Part shown: positions 20,841-29,386 of the stretch, piece after piece
Position numbering within the stretch: position 1 is the first letter of the stretch
Layout of the letters: each line of letters opens with the position of its first letter
From: Candidatus Binatia bacterium
GTDB lineage: Bacteria > Desulfobacterota > Binatia > Bin18
Length of the DNA: 64,000 nt
Assembly (NCBI GenBank): GCA_951812575.1
Contig: OX638322.1
Coordinates: forward strand, 4,530,501-4,594,500
Direction: 5' to 3'
Program-made: the position numbers and the translations under genes
The notes under the pieces: model-generated
Databases searched by the model: none
Seen by the model: only the letters and a program-made list of their open reading frames with translations
Told to the model about the DNA's origin: nothing

Positions 20841-21065
20841 TTACTTTGCCTCGGTCTGGAGGCTTTGCTGGGTATGGTTGAGCACGGCTTCGACTTGCTG
20901 GCGCGTGACGCCAGGAAACCAGAGCAGGAAATCATCAAGACACGTCCCATCTTCCAGATTCTCAAAGAGTGCCTTCACCGGGACACGAGTGTCGCGAAAA
21001 ACCCACGCCCCGCTCACTCTACCAGGTACGCGCTCGACGGCGGGGCAGGACGACCAATCCAACAT
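20841..21065 (-). CDS. DUF433 antitoxin-like protein
   Basis: A 74-residue DUF433 protein; the family is a VapB-like antitoxin with a winged-helix fold. Visible conserved elements are CPAVERVPGRVSGAWVFRDTRVPV and LEDGTCLDDFLLWFPGVTRQQVEAVL. I start at ATG 21065 (MLDWSS); the frame is open to 21116 but the extra residues do not resemble the family. It directly precedes the broken DUF5615 gene, so the pair would now be an antitoxin without a working partner. The 246 bp upstream, to the Uma2 stop, holds nothing I can identify. Confidence 0.82.
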   Translation of the reverse strand: MLDWSSCPAVERVPGRVSGAWVFRDTRVPVKALFENLEDGTCLDDFLLWFPGVTRQQVEAVLNHTQQSLQTEAK

Positions 21066-21311
21066 GGAATTGAGGCTAACGAAAAATCTGAGAAGGGACA
21101 AGCGAGTATGGATCAAAAAGGCTGGCTAAGTACCAAACGACCTTCTACCCCTATACAACCTCAACTGTAGTACATATTAACCATCTCGTCTCGTTCGCTC
21201 GGGCCGCTGGTGCTTGGCGACAGGGCGCGCCAAAAACACTGGGCCATACTCCGGCGAGAGGCTACCGGGTATCACATCGTTCGGTGAGACATTGCTGCCC
21301 CGCGACGGGCT

Positions 21312-21926
21312 TCACCCCTCCCCCCACAGCTTGGCCACCGGTAAGCGCAAGCCTGGCAAAAGAGGCTCGCCGTCCAGACTGTCAGGGTTATCCAGACACT
21401 CGGTTGGCATCCCGGGCCGGTAGATATGGACGCGTCGCTCCTCGGGGTCAATCAGCCAGCCAAGCTGTGCTCCGTTGTCCATATATTCCTGCATTTTGGC
21501 CTGAAGCGGAGCAAGCGTATCGGACGACGAACGCAGTTCAACAACGAAGTCCGGACACAACGGCGGGAACTCAGCCTGTTGGTCCTCAGTCAGCGCTTCC
21601 CATCGAGAACGCCTGACCCACGCGAGGTCGGGCGAGCGTTTGGCTCCGTTCGGCAGGGTAAATCCGGTTGACGAATCAAAACCAACGCCCGTCCCATCTG
21701 CTTCAACCCAGCCGCCAAAGAGTGTGGTCAGGAGAAAATTACGCTGACCAGTCTTTCCTCCCGTGGGCGGTATAATGACTAAATCCCCTTCGTGCGTCCG
21801 CTCAAAGCACCAGTCACGATTGAGCTGACAAAACTCAAAAAACTCATGCTCGTTCATCTTTTGCAACACGGGACCAAAATGGAGGGTGAGCGACGTTTCT
21901 TCGACTGCGGGGAGTACGGTACTCAT
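21312..21926 (-). CDS. Uma2-family restriction-endonuclease-like protein
   Basis: A 204-residue Uma2 (DUF820) protein, a PD-(D/E)XK nuclease fold common in cyanobacteria and other multi-element genomes. The core is NEHEFFEFCQLN, GGKTGQRNFLLTTLFGGWVE, FTLPNGAKRSPDLAWV (catalytic Asp), CPDFVVELRSSSDTL (catalytic Asp/Glu) and MQEYMDNGAQLGWLIDPE. The biological role is unsettled. Start ATG 21926 follows ACGGAGGCC; the frame is open to 21977. It appears monocistronic. Confidence 0.9.
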   Translation of the reverse strand: MSTVLPAVEETSLTLHFGPVLQKMNEHEFFEFCQLNRDWCFERTHEGDLVIIPPTGGKTGQRNFLLTTLFGGWVEADGTGVGFDSSTGFTLPNGAKRSPDLAWVRRSRWEALTEDQQAEFPPLCPDFVVELRSSSDTLAPLQAKMQEYMDNGAQLGWLIDPEERRVHIYRPGMPTECLDNPDSLDGEPLLPGLRLPVAKLWGEG

Positions 21927-22014
21927 GGCCTCCGTCCTTTCCGCCTGAAGGTAGCGCCCGGCCTTCCGTCTGGTCAAGTCAACAAATGGGGAGCCAGTAC
22001 GCGGCAGGGCCGCC

Positions 22015-23616
22015 TCACGCCGGTCGCAGGTCGTCCCAGCGCCGACACCACCGCTGGCGTTCCTTGTCCGAGAGCGCGAACATGCGCTCGGACTCGGACC
22101 GGGGCAGCAGGGTGCAACGATTGCGTGAGAGTTTCGCGATCAGCGTATCCAGGAGATCGTCGCCCTGGCTCGGGTCGGTCAGGAGGCCGCGCGCGGGGTT
22201 CCGCTTGCGCTGAGACGCGGCAATAGAGTAGCGGGCAGATTCCGCATAGTCTCGGTACGAGGCGAGGCTTATCGCCGCTGCGGGATCACCTGTCGCTTCC
22301 GTTTCTGATGGTCCGAGCAGGCGCGTCATCTGAAACCCGAAGACGTTCATACCCAAATCGTAACGACCGGGGAAAGCGGGGTTTTCCCGAACGTCCGCAC
22401 GCCGCGGCTCGAGGTGGCCCATACCACCGATCACGTCGAAAATCCACGCGCCGTGCTTATACTGACCTCCGAAGGCAACCATATAATCGGTATTGTCGGC
22501 CAGCGTGGGCTTGAGCGCGTCGTCCTTGATGGCCCACGGCTCATGCGAGAATCCAACACCGAGCATGAAGCTTTCGGACACCTGATAGGTGAGCCCGGTA
22601 CCCAGCCGCCAGCGGTCCTTGGCCCGACCCACCGCGGGTTGATTCAGCGCAGTATACTTCTTGAACCGGACGCGCGTCTCATCGAACACGGACAGATGGC
22701 TCCAGCGCGCCTGACCGACAAACGTCAGACGGTCGGTGATCCGGTAGGCAAAGCCGAACTTGACGTTCTGCGGGATATTAAAATAGACCGTGGCGTCGTC
22801 GCCCATCCCGTCCACCCGGGCGTTGCCGAACATCCAGATTTTGCCCGGCGTCTTATACGTCAGCCCCAGGTTGAGGCGGTCCGTGGGTTGATACATCACC
22901 CCGATAGTCCCGAACAGGCCCGGGCCGCGTACATCGAGATCGAGCCGACCGAGCGGAGTGGGCGATTTGGTCTTCAGCCGCCCATAGGTCGGATTGAGAC
23001 TGACGCCGAGGTGCAGGTTCGATGCCAGCGAATAGGCCAGGGACGGCGCCAGCGACACCGCGACCAACTCGGTAAAGAAATTGTTGGGGACTCCGTGTTC
23101 GGGTCCGGCCTCATGGTTGAAGGCGAAACCCAGTGAGCCGTACATGCCGATACCGAATGAGAGAGGGGCAAACCGGTCGGTCACATATCCGAAGTTCGGT
23201 GCTATTGGAAATTCGCGGCTGGTGCTGTCGTAGTATCCGGAACGCCCGGTCATAGGGCTGAACCCGGAGATGGCACGGAACCCTTCCTTCTCCTGATCGG
23301 ACAGAGGCAGCGGCAGGGAGTCCGGCAGGAAGATACCGTGCCTGTTCTCATAGGACGGATGGAACATGATGTTGAATGCACCGGTGGAGAAGGAGTTCGG
23401 CAGCAAGCTGAGCTGGGCCGGATTATGGAACAGCGCGGTCGCCGCGTTGAACGGGTAAGCCACGGCATTACCGACCACCATACCGTCGCTGGCGGCCAGC
23501 CCTGGTGCGGTGAGTTGGCTGGCCTGCGCGAGGGAGCTTGTGCAGAGTACGACGCTTAGGAGGAGTGTCCATATTCCCCACCACAAACGGCCCCTCAGAA
23601 GCTGAACCTTCCTCAT
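22015..23616 (-). CDS. OmpP1/FadL-type outer-membrane transporter
   Basis: A 533-residue outer-membrane beta-barrel protein. Residues 1-32 form a signal peptide (WTLLLSVVLCTSSLAQA). The FadL-family N-terminal plug is seen in FNAATALFHNPAQLSLLPN, followed by alternating strands such as GIGMYGSLGFAFNHE and LNLGLTYKTPGKIW. FadL proteins let long-chain fatty acids or hydrophobic aromatics cross the outer membrane, which matches the ligase and CoA enzymes nearby. ATG 23616 follows AGAGGAGCAGGG. The last 120 residues are outside the barrel pattern and unassigned. Confidence 0.9.
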   Translation of the reverse strand: MRKVQLLRGRLWWGIWTLLLSVVLCTSSLAQASQLTAPGLAASDGMVVGNAVAYPFNAATALFHNPAQLSLLPNSFSTGAFNIMFHPSYENRHGIFLPDSLPLPLSDQEKEGFRAISGFSPMTGRSGYYDSTSREFPIAPNFGYVTDRFAPLSFGIGMYGSLGFAFNHEAGPEHGVPNNFFTELVAVSLAPSLAYSLASNLHLGVSLNPTYGRLKTKSPTPLGRLDLDVRGPGLFGTIGVMYQPTDRLNLGLTYKTPGKIWMFGNARVDGMGDDATVYFNIPQNVKFGFAYRITDRLTFVGQARWSHLSVFDETRVRFKKYTALNQPAVGRAKDRWRLGTGLTYQVSESFMLGVGFSHEPWAIKDDALKPTLADNTDYMVAFGGQYKHGAWIFDVIGGMGHLEPRRADVRENPAFPGRYDLGMNVFGFQMTRLLGPSETEATGDPAAAISLASYRDYAESARYSIAASQRKRNPARGLLTDPSQGDDLLDTLIAKLSRNRCTLLPRSESERMFALSDKERQRWCRRWDDLRPA

Positions 23617-23728
23617 CCCTGCTCCTCTCTTGCTGCTGGAGCGCTCTAGCTTATGTGAAGCGCGGGGTTTACAAAAGGGGGGCAAGCCGGATTAACCCTC
23701 AGCTCGGGACACGGAGAGGAGACACGGC

Positions 23729-25756
23729 ATGGACCCACAATTTGAGCGCATACGGACTACCTGTCCGCGCGACTGCTATGACGGCTGCGGTATAGTGGTC
23801 GAGCGAAGAGACGGAGCCATCAGTCGGGTGCTGGGCGACCCGGACCATCCGGTTTCGCGGGGCGCGCTGTGCGGCAAATGCGCCACAGCCTATAACGGCG
23901 TCTGGCAGGATGCGCAGGCCCGCTTGTTATACCCGCTCAAACGAACCGGCCCCAAAGGCCACGGCCGGCTCAAACGCATCAGTTGGGACGACGCCCTCAC
24001 CACCATTGCCTCGAAACTCCGGGACATTGTGCAGACGACCGGCCCGGAGGCTATCATTCATACCCATTACACCGGCACGCTGTCGCTGCTGGCCTATATG
24101 TTTCCCCTGCGTTTCTTTCACCGCCTGGGCGCAACCGAGGTCGAGCCCGACACGATCTGCAATATGGCCGGACATGTTGCCTGGGGTCTCTTGTTCGGGA
24201 ATTCATCCGTCGGCTTTGACCCCCGCACGGCCGCGGACTCGCGCTGCATTCTGGTCTGGGGCGCAAACCCGGCCCATTCCGCCCCGCACGCGCACAAGCA
24301 TTGGTTACCCGAATCCTCCGCCCACAAGATCGTTGTCGACCCAGTCCGGACGGAGACCGCGGCCCAGGCCGACCTCCACCTCCAGCCTTTTCCCGGCACG
24401 GACGCGGCCCTGGCCTTCAGCCTGCTGCACGTTCTGCACCGGGACGGATTTTTTCAGACTGACTTCATAGCCGAACACACCGTGGGTTACGACGAAATGC
24501 TGCCCTTGTTGGCGTCCTGTACCCCCGCCTGGGGAGAGCGGACAACCGGCGTTCCGGCAGACCTGATCGAACGCGCCGCCCATCTGTACGGACCCGGCCC
24601 TTCTCTGCTGTGGGTCGGACAGGGTTTGCAGCGCCAAACCACCGGCGGCAATATCATGCGCGCCTGTGGGCTGCTGCCGGCGCTGACCGGGAATATCGGT
24701 AAACCCGGTGCCGGCTTTTACTATCTGAACATCACCCCCGCTATTGCGGGTCTGGACTTTGATGCGCTGGCCGGCGGCTCGTTGGCAAATGGGAGGCCGC
24801 CAAGCATCAGCCATATGGATTTTACCGCACGGCTCGAAGACACGAGTGCCTCACAGGCCCTTGTGTGTTGGAATACCAATCCCGCGGCGTCGGCCCCGCA
24901 ACAGCAACGCCTGCACACGGCCCTCAAACGCGAAGACCTGTTCACGGTAGCCATCGATTGTTTTCCCACCGACACCACGGATTTTGCCGACATTGTACTG
25001 CCGGCGGCGAGCTTCCTCGAATTTGACGACCTGACCTTCAGCTATTTTCATCTCAACATTGGCGCGCAGTCCAAAACGCGCGAGCCCATGGGGGAGTCTC
25101 TGCCCAATCAGGAAATTTTTCGTCGTCTGGCCGCGGCCATGGGATTTGAAGAGTCGGCCTTATTTGAGCCGGACGAGGCTGTTATCAGCCAGATGCTCGC
25201 TGAAATGCAGACCGGCTGTGACTTCAGCACCCTCCAACAGACAGGCTGGCGTTCGATCAGCCCGGCCCCACTCATTTTCTACGAAGACCTGAGGTTTGAT
25301 ACCCCCAGCGGCAAGATTGAAATTGCCTCGGACAAGGCCGAACAAAAGGGCCTGCCACGCGTACCCCAGCCCTGGGCGGACACCCAGCCAACGAATAGTC
25401 GTTTCCGCCTGCTGAGCCCGGCCTCGCGCTGGCGGCTCAACGACTCGTACGCCAACGACGCAAACATTCAGCACCGCGCCGGTCAGGCCGGCGTCACCCT
25501 GCACCCGGACGACGCAGCACGGCTAGGTATCACGGACGGAACGCGTGTTCGGCTTGAAAATGAAACCGGTCAGCTTGAGCTGACCGCAACGCTTGACGCC
25601 ATCGCTCCCCGCGGCGTGGCCCTGGCGCATAAAGGCCGCTGGCCCAAGCTCGAAGCCGGTCGTCACAATGTGAACGCGCTGAATCCGGGGATTCGGTCCG
25701 ATATGGGCGAGAGTTCCAGCGTCCACAGTACCGAAGTGACCATTCGTCCGTGCTAA
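23729..25756 (+). CDS. Molybdopterin oxidoreductase (DMSO-reductase family)
   Basis: A 675-residue molybdopterin-dependent oxidoreductase. The N-terminal 4Fe-4S motif is Cys12, Cys16, Cys20 and Cys48 (CPRDCYDGC ... ALCGKC). Cofactor-binding segments include PDTICNMAGHVAWG, LVWGANPAHSAPHAHKHW, the central LPALTGNIGKPGAGFYYLN and the C-terminal molydopterin dinucleotide-binding part RLLSPASRWRLNDSYAND. There is no twin-arginine signal, so it is probably cytoplasmic. No electron-transfer subunit is adjacent, so the partner is unknown. ATG 23729 follows GAGAGGAGAC; divergent from the FadL-type gene. Confidence 0.92.
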   Translation: MDPQFERIRTTCPRDCYDGCGIVVERRDGAISRVLGDPDHPVSRGALCGKCATAYNGVWQDAQARLLYPLKRTGPKGHGRLKRISWDDALTTIASKLRDIVQTTGPEAIIHTHYTGTLSLLAYMFPLRFFHRLGATEVEPDTICNMAGHVAWGLLFGNSSVGFDPRTAADSRCILVWGANPAHSAPHAHKHWLPESSAHKIVVDPVRTETAAQADLHLQPFPGTDAALAFSLLHVLHRDGFFQTDFIAEHTVGYDEMLPLLASCTPAWGERTTGVPADLIERAAHLYGPGPSLLWVGQGLQRQTTGGNIMRACGLLPALTGNIGKPGAGFYYLNITPAIAGLDFDALAGGSLANGRPPSISHMDFTARLEDTSASQALVCWNTNPAASAPQQQRLHTALKREDLFTVAIDCFPTDTTDFADIVLPAASFLEFDDLTFSYFHLNIGAQSKTREPMGESLPNQEIFRRLAAAMGFEESALFEPDEAVISQMLAEMQTGCDFSTLQQTGWRSISPAPLIFYEDLRFDTPSGKIEIASDKAEQKGLPRVPQPWADTQPTNSRFRLLSPASRWRLNDSYANDANIQHRAGQAGVTLHPDDAARLGITDGTRVRLENETGQLELTATLDAIAPRGVALAHKGRWPKLEAGRHNVNALNPGIRSDMGESSSVHSTEVTIRPC

Positions 25757-25810
25757 ACGATTGGCGGCCGGGCTTGGTAGGCAGCCCACACTCCCGTATA
25801 TCGCGGACGC

Positions 25811-26188
25811 TTACGCCGCCAGGGTGCGTATACCGTAGCGCCGGATATGGCGGTCCCTGGTTACGAGGATGAGCCCTTCGGCCTGGGCTTGGGCGATCAA
25901 TAATCGATCGAACGGGTCGCGGTGGTGCATAGGCAGCAGCCCGGCCTGCTCGGCATGAAAGAACGTCAGCGGCAGATGTTCAAAGCCCCGTTCTTCAATC
26001 ACACTTGACAAATTATCCGGAGCAGTGAGGCGCCCCTTCGCTCGCTTGACCGTAATCTCCCAGGCGGTAATGGCACTGACAAAAACGTCGTTGTGCGGGT
26101 CGGCAATAGCGGCGCGAGCGTTCTCGGTCAGCCTTGGGACATCGGAGAGCGCCCACACCAAGGCATGGGTATCCAAAAGCAAGCGCAT
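25811..26188 (-). CDS. PIN-domain toxin (VapC-type)
   Basis: A 125-residue PIN ribonuclease. MRLLLDTHALVWALSD, ITAWEITVKRAKGRL and HHRDPFDRLLIAQAQAEGL contain the acidic active-site residues, and TRDRHIRRYGI ends the domain. It follows its antitoxin with a 2-bp gap on the same strand, a compact toxin-antitoxin operon. It is sequence-distinct from the PIN proteins at 8576 and 45566, so the loci are not recent duplicates. Confidence 0.93.
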   Translation of the reverse strand: MRLLLDTHALVWALSDVPRLTENARAAIADPHNDVFVSAITAWEITVKRAKGRLTAPDNLSSVIEERGFEHLPLTFFHAEQAGLLPMHHRDPFDRLLIAQAQAEGLILVTRDRHIRRYGIRTLAA

Positions 26189-26190
26189 TC

Positions 26191-26445
26191 CTATTCGTCC
26201 TCGTCCGGGAATATCTTCGAGTTCTCGAACATCTCGATGATCTCCTCATCTTCCTCATCAAAATCCGGCGACATCCAAATCTGACCTTCTAACCCACCCA
26301 TTTTTCGTTCTGCCTTGCGCGGGCGATACGGCTCTAGCCGCAGATATGGTTCGCCGGCCTTGGCGATGATGACTTCTTCACCTTGCCACGCCAACTTGGC
26401 CAGGCGTGACAGTTGCGATTTGGCTTCGTGCATGTTGACTTTCAT
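26191..26445 (-). CDS. Phd/YefM-type antitoxin
   Basis: An 84-residue antitoxin. MKVNMHEAKSQLSRLAKLAW and GEEVIIAKAGEPYLRLEPY give the Phd/YefM DNA-binding fold, and the acidic C-terminal tail (DFDEEDEEIIEMFENSK) is the probable toxin-binding part. It is first in the operon with the PIN toxin and should repress their shared promoter between 26446 and 26500. Confidence 0.92.
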   Translation of the reverse strand: MKVNMHEAKSQLSRLAKLAWQGEEVIIAKAGEPYLRLEPYRPRKAERKMGGLEGQIWMSPDFDEEDEEIIEMFENSKIFPDEDE

Positions 26446-26604
26446 TATAGATTCTCCACTAGCTAAACTTGGCTAATACGAATTGGCTACGCGAGTCAAG
26501 AGACAATAGGAGTGCGTCACGCTGGGGACATCGACAGATGCGGAGCAACAGATTACTCTGGCGGCGGTCACGCAAGCGAAACGACCACGATAAAGGAGGA
26601 GCGT

Positions 26605-27903
26605 ATGTCCTGGGGTTTTGAAACCGAGCCGGAATTTCAAAAAGAACTGGATTGGATTACAGAATTTGTCCGTGAAGAGATCGAACCCTTAGACCATATT
26701 TTAGGCAATCCGTACGATATTCAGAATCCGCGCAACAGAAAAATCGTACCTAAGCTCCAAGAACAGGTCAGGCAGCGCGGCCTGTGGGCCTGTCACCTGG
26801 GACCGGAACTGGGCGGCCCCGGCTATGGCCAACTCAAGCTCGCCCTCATGAATGAGATACTGGGTCGCTCCCGCTTTGCGTCCATCGTCTTCGGCTGCCA
26901 GGCACCGGATACGGGCAACAGCGAGATTCTGGCGCACTACGGCACACCGGAACTGAAAGAGCGCTTTCTCACACCCTTGCTCAACAACGAAATCGTGTCG
27001 TGTTTTTCCATGACCGAGCCGCACGCCGGCGCCGACCCCAAGATGTTCAAATGCAAGGCTGAACGGGACGGGGACCAGTGGGTCATCAACGGACAGAAGT
27101 GGTTCTCCTCAAACGCCCGCTGGGCCAGCTTTCTGATTGTCATGGCCGTGACCGACCCGGACGCGGCGCCCTATCAGAGCATGTCCATGTTCGTGGTGCC
27201 GGCCGACACGCCGGGCATCAACATCATTCGGAACGTCGGTATTGGCGAAGAGTCCGAAGACGAGGGCGACCACGCCTATATCAGCTATGAAGACGTGCGG
27301 ATTCCCGCCGACCACATCCTGGGCGGACCGGGTCAGGGCTTCGAGGTCGCTCAAACGCGCTTGGGCGGCGGACGGATTCACCACGCCATGCGCACCATCG
27401 GCCAAGTCAAGAAGTCGTTCGACCTGATGTGCGAACGGGTGTTATCGCGCGAAACCCAGGGCGAAATCCTGGCCAACAAACAAATGGTCCAGGAAAAAAT
27501 CGCCGACTCCTGGATCGAGATTGAGCAGTTCCGGCTGCTGGTGCTGCAAACAGCCTGGCGCATCGACAAATACAAGGACTACCGCAAGGTGCGCAAGGAC
27601 ATTGCCGCGGTCAAAGCCCAGATGCCCACAGTCTTTCACGACGTGGCCTGCCGGGCGCTCTACCTGCACGGTTCGTTGGGTGTGTCCAACGAGATGCCGT
27701 TTTCCAAACAGATCACCGAGTCCTTCGTCATGGGCCTGGCCGACGGCCCGACCGAGGTGCACAAGGTCACCGTGGCCCGCCAGGTTCTGCGCGAGTACGA
27801 AGGCACCAAGGGCCTGTTCCCCACCGGCCATCTGCCGGCGCTACGCGAGCAGGCGATTCGGAAATATGGGGAGATGCTGGAGTTGGAAGTGGGAAATTTG
27901 TGA
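26605..27903 (+). CDS. Acyl-CoA dehydrogenase
   Basis: A 432-residue FAD-dependent acyl-CoA dehydrogenase. The N-terminal helices precede the FAD/substrate region CFSMTEPHAGADPKMFKC and WVINGQKWFSSNARWAS, and the C-terminal domain has LGGGRIHHAMRTIGQ and ADGPTEVHKVTVARQVL. A classical catalytic glutamate cannot be assigned from motif alone. It would form a 2-enoyl-CoA in beta-oxidation or a related pathway. I use ATG 26605, preceded by AAGGAGGAGC; the frame runs open from 26512. Confidence 0.94.
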   Translation: MSWGFETEPEFQKELDWITEFVREEIEPLDHILGNPYDIQNPRNRKIVPKLQEQVRQRGLWACHLGPELGGPGYGQLKLALMNEILGRSRFASIVFGCQAPDTGNSEILAHYGTPELKERFLTPLLNNEIVSCFSMTEPHAGADPKMFKCKAERDGDQWVINGQKWFSSNARWASFLIVMAVTDPDAAPYQSMSMFVVPADTPGINIIRNVGIGEESEDEGDHAYISYEDVRIPADHILGGPGQGFEVAQTRLGGGRIHHAMRTIGQVKKSFDLMCERVLSRETQGEILANKQMVQEKIADSWIEIEQFRLLVLQTAWRIDKYKDYRKVRKDIAAVKAQMPTVFHDVACRALYLHGSLGVSNEMPFSKQITESFVMGLADGPTEVHKVTVARQVLREYEGTKGLFPTGHLPALREQAIRKYGEMLELEVGNL

Positions 27904-27916
27904 CGGACTACAAGAA

Positions 27917-28129
27917 ATGAAATCTCTCATTGTGTTTGAAAAGACGGGCACCGGCTATTCCGCATACTCGCCGGACATTGACGGCTGTGTCGCAACCGGC
28001 TCGACCAAGGACGAAGTTGAAAAGAACATGAAAGAGGCGATTGAATTCCACCTGGAAGGGTTGAAATTGGAAAGGCAAGAAATACCCAGACCGAACAGTT
28101 ATTCAGACTACCTGGAAGTATCCGCCTGA
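27917..28129 (+). CDS. HicB-family antitoxin-like protein (orphan)
   Basis: A 70-residue HicB-fold protein: MKSLIVFEKTGTGYSAYSPD, GCVATGSTKDEVEKNMKEAIEFHLEGL and the closing SYSDYLEVSA are characteristic. It starts 13 bp after the acyl-CoA dehydrogenase stop in a different reading frame. No HicA toxin frame is visible on either side, so it appears to be a lone antitoxin. The Shine-Dalgarno signal is weak. The DNA-binding extension of long HicB proteins is absent. Confidence 0.85.
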   Translation: MKSLIVFEKTGTGYSAYSPDIDGCVATGSTKDEVEKNMKEAIEFHLEGLKLERQEIPRPNSYSDYLEVSA

Positions 28130-28156
28130 AGGGCTGCTTGTCCTCAGTCCAGAATT

Positions 28157-28182
28157 GTCGGATTAGCAAAGCGTAATCCGAC
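28157..28182. repeat. GTCGGATTA palindromic repeat
   Basis: GTCGGATTA (28157-28165) pairs with TAATCCGAC (28174-28182) around a GC-AAA-GC loop. It is the only copy in the window. It lies between two convergent genes and could serve as a two-way terminator, although no T-run follows. Confidence 0.55.
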
Positions 28183-28539
28183 CTAACTGACTGCCGGACC
28201 GAGTAAATAGTCCGGCTCGCAGTGCTCCAGAGAATCCAGTTGCGGAAGACTGTCGCACACCTTTTGCGCCTCCGTACCCTCCCGCAACTCCGGCCATTCA
28301 AAGACCCAAGCCTTAAACCTCTCAAATTCCTTTGTCTTGTTCAGACCTGCTGCCGTGATCTTTTGAAGAATCGCTGCGGCTTCCTTTTCATCGGGCCAGT
28401 GGTGAAACGACAGAATAATGCCGCCGGCTTTTGGATTGTCCCGGTCGAACACGGGAACGTCTGTAAGCGGAACCTCCGTTCCGCCGGCTACGTGGACCAG
28501 CAACAAAAACCATAGGCAGGTAAACGCCGTAACCCTCAT
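28183..28539 (-). CDS. Small secreted protein with I9 (subtilisin propeptide)-like region
   Basis: A 118-residue protein. Residues 1-20 form a signal peptide (TAFTCLWFLLLVHVAGG). The rest resembles a peptidase-inhibitor I9 fold: a first strand GGIILSFHHW, a helix EKEAAAILQKITAAGL, a second strand FKAWVFEWPEL, a helix AQKVCDSLPQLDSLEH, and the typical closing CEPDYLL. No protease domain follows. It may inhibit or help fold a subtilisin-like protease in the periplasm or outside the cell. I use ATG 28539; a TTG at 28557 also opens the frame. The I9 match is from pattern, not a search. Confidence 0.65.
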   Translation of the reverse strand: MRVTAFTCLWFLLLVHVAGGTEVPLTDVPVFDRDNPKAGGIILSFHHWPDEKEAAAILQKITAAGLNKTKEFERFKAWVFEWPELREGTEAQKVCDSLPQLDSLEHCEPDYLLGPAVS

Positions 28540-28603
28540 GTTCCGGCTCGTTTGCAAGGAGGCTTCTCAGGAACCCACCCCGGCCCTTCCACAAGCTCAG
28601 GGC

Positions 28604-28836
28604 CACCCCTCCCAAGGACGTGTGATGCAAATTACATTACTCGGAGGCCCCCCGCTCCCCTGCGCAGTTCCTGTCTGCAACAGGGGGCCAGGAGTGCGGG
28701 CTTCCAGCCCGCAAGCGGCCAAGATGGCCGCTCTCCCAGGAAGCGGGAGAGCGAGCGGCCCGAGGCGGGGGCCGCCGGACCGGTTCCGGGAGGCTCACGC
28801 CACAATATGCATCACACGTCCCGAGGAGGGGATTTT
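28604..28836. repeat. MITE-like element with inverted ends
   Basis: The two ends are imperfect inverted repeats of about 28 bp containing the perfect 14-bp core GGACGTGTGATGCA (28616-28629) and its complement (28808-28821), each preceded on the outside by CCCCTCC. The interior has no gene and carries a double-hairpin repeat at 28688-28740. It fills the 360-bp gap between the I9-like gene and the VOC gene. A third end-like copy is at 18181-18206. No transposase is present, so mobility is inference. Confidence 0.6.
28688..28740. repeat. Double-hairpin dispersed repeat, copy 2
   Basis: CCAGGAGTGC, then GCGGGCTTCCAGCCCGC and GCGGCCAAGATGGCCGC, then CTCCCAGGA repeats the layout of 15139-15192 with substitutions that keep the stems paired. 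Confidence 0.6.
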
Positions 28837-28899
28837 ATGGGGTACGCTTATGGCCCTTAATGGCCCAGTGCCCGTGGCATTCCATCTGAACCGCCCAGG

Positions 28900-29343
28900 T
28901 CAGGCATCGGACCGACGAGATGTGGGCAGGCGATCGCTCTCCGAGAAGAACTCCACGAAGTTGCCCTCATGGTCGTAGATAACCGGCACGAGATGGGGCA
29001 GGCCGCGTTCCTCTTCGAGGATATCAACCTTGTGCTTGGCAGCGATGGCGGCCAGTTGGTCGAAGGACTTGTCGGTCGTAAACGCGACGTGCCCGAAGTG
29101 GTGGTCCTGGCCTACAGTGCGGTCGGTAAACTCGCCCTTGGCCCAGTGTTTGTCCAGCGGCCAGAACTCCATGATGTCGTTCAGCCGGCCGGGCTGCCAG
29201 TCGCCGAACACGACCGTGCGCACGCCGATGCTGTTCAACTGTGGCCCCGAGCCGACCACCTTGCCGTCCAGCAGGTCGGCGTACAGCTCGGCAGAGCGTT
29301 GCGGATCATTCACCCGAAACGACATATGCAGCAGTGTAGACAT
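28900..29343 (-). CDS. VOC-family (glyoxalase/dioxygenase-fold) protein
   Basis: A 147-residue vicinal-oxygen-chelate protein. STLLHMSFRVNDPQRSAELY begins the first module with a likely metal-binding His, HHFGHVAFTTDKSFDQLA begins the second, and PVIYDHEGNFVEFFSE gives the final metal-binding Glu. The family includes glyoxalase I, epimerases and extradiol dioxygenases; the reaction is not assigned. I chose ATG 29343, preceded by AAAAGGAGGTTTG. It is last in a leftward run after CMD and SDR genes. Confidence 0.88.
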   Translation of the reverse strand: MSTLLHMSFRVNDPQRSAELYADLLDGKVVGSGPQLNSIGVRTVVFGDWQPGRLNDIMEFWPLDKHWAKGEFTDRTVGQDHHFGHVAFTTDKSFDQLAAIAAKHKVDILEEERGLPHLVPVIYDHEGNFVEFFSESDRLPTSRRSDA

Positions 29344-29386
29344 GACAAACCTCCTTTTTTGCTTGGATGCATCTCGCGGCACCAGC

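Noticed and set aside
27917-28182. A HicA toxin gene next to the HicB-like gene
   Set aside because: No HicA-like double-stranded-RNA-binding frame exists on either side in any frame I checked.
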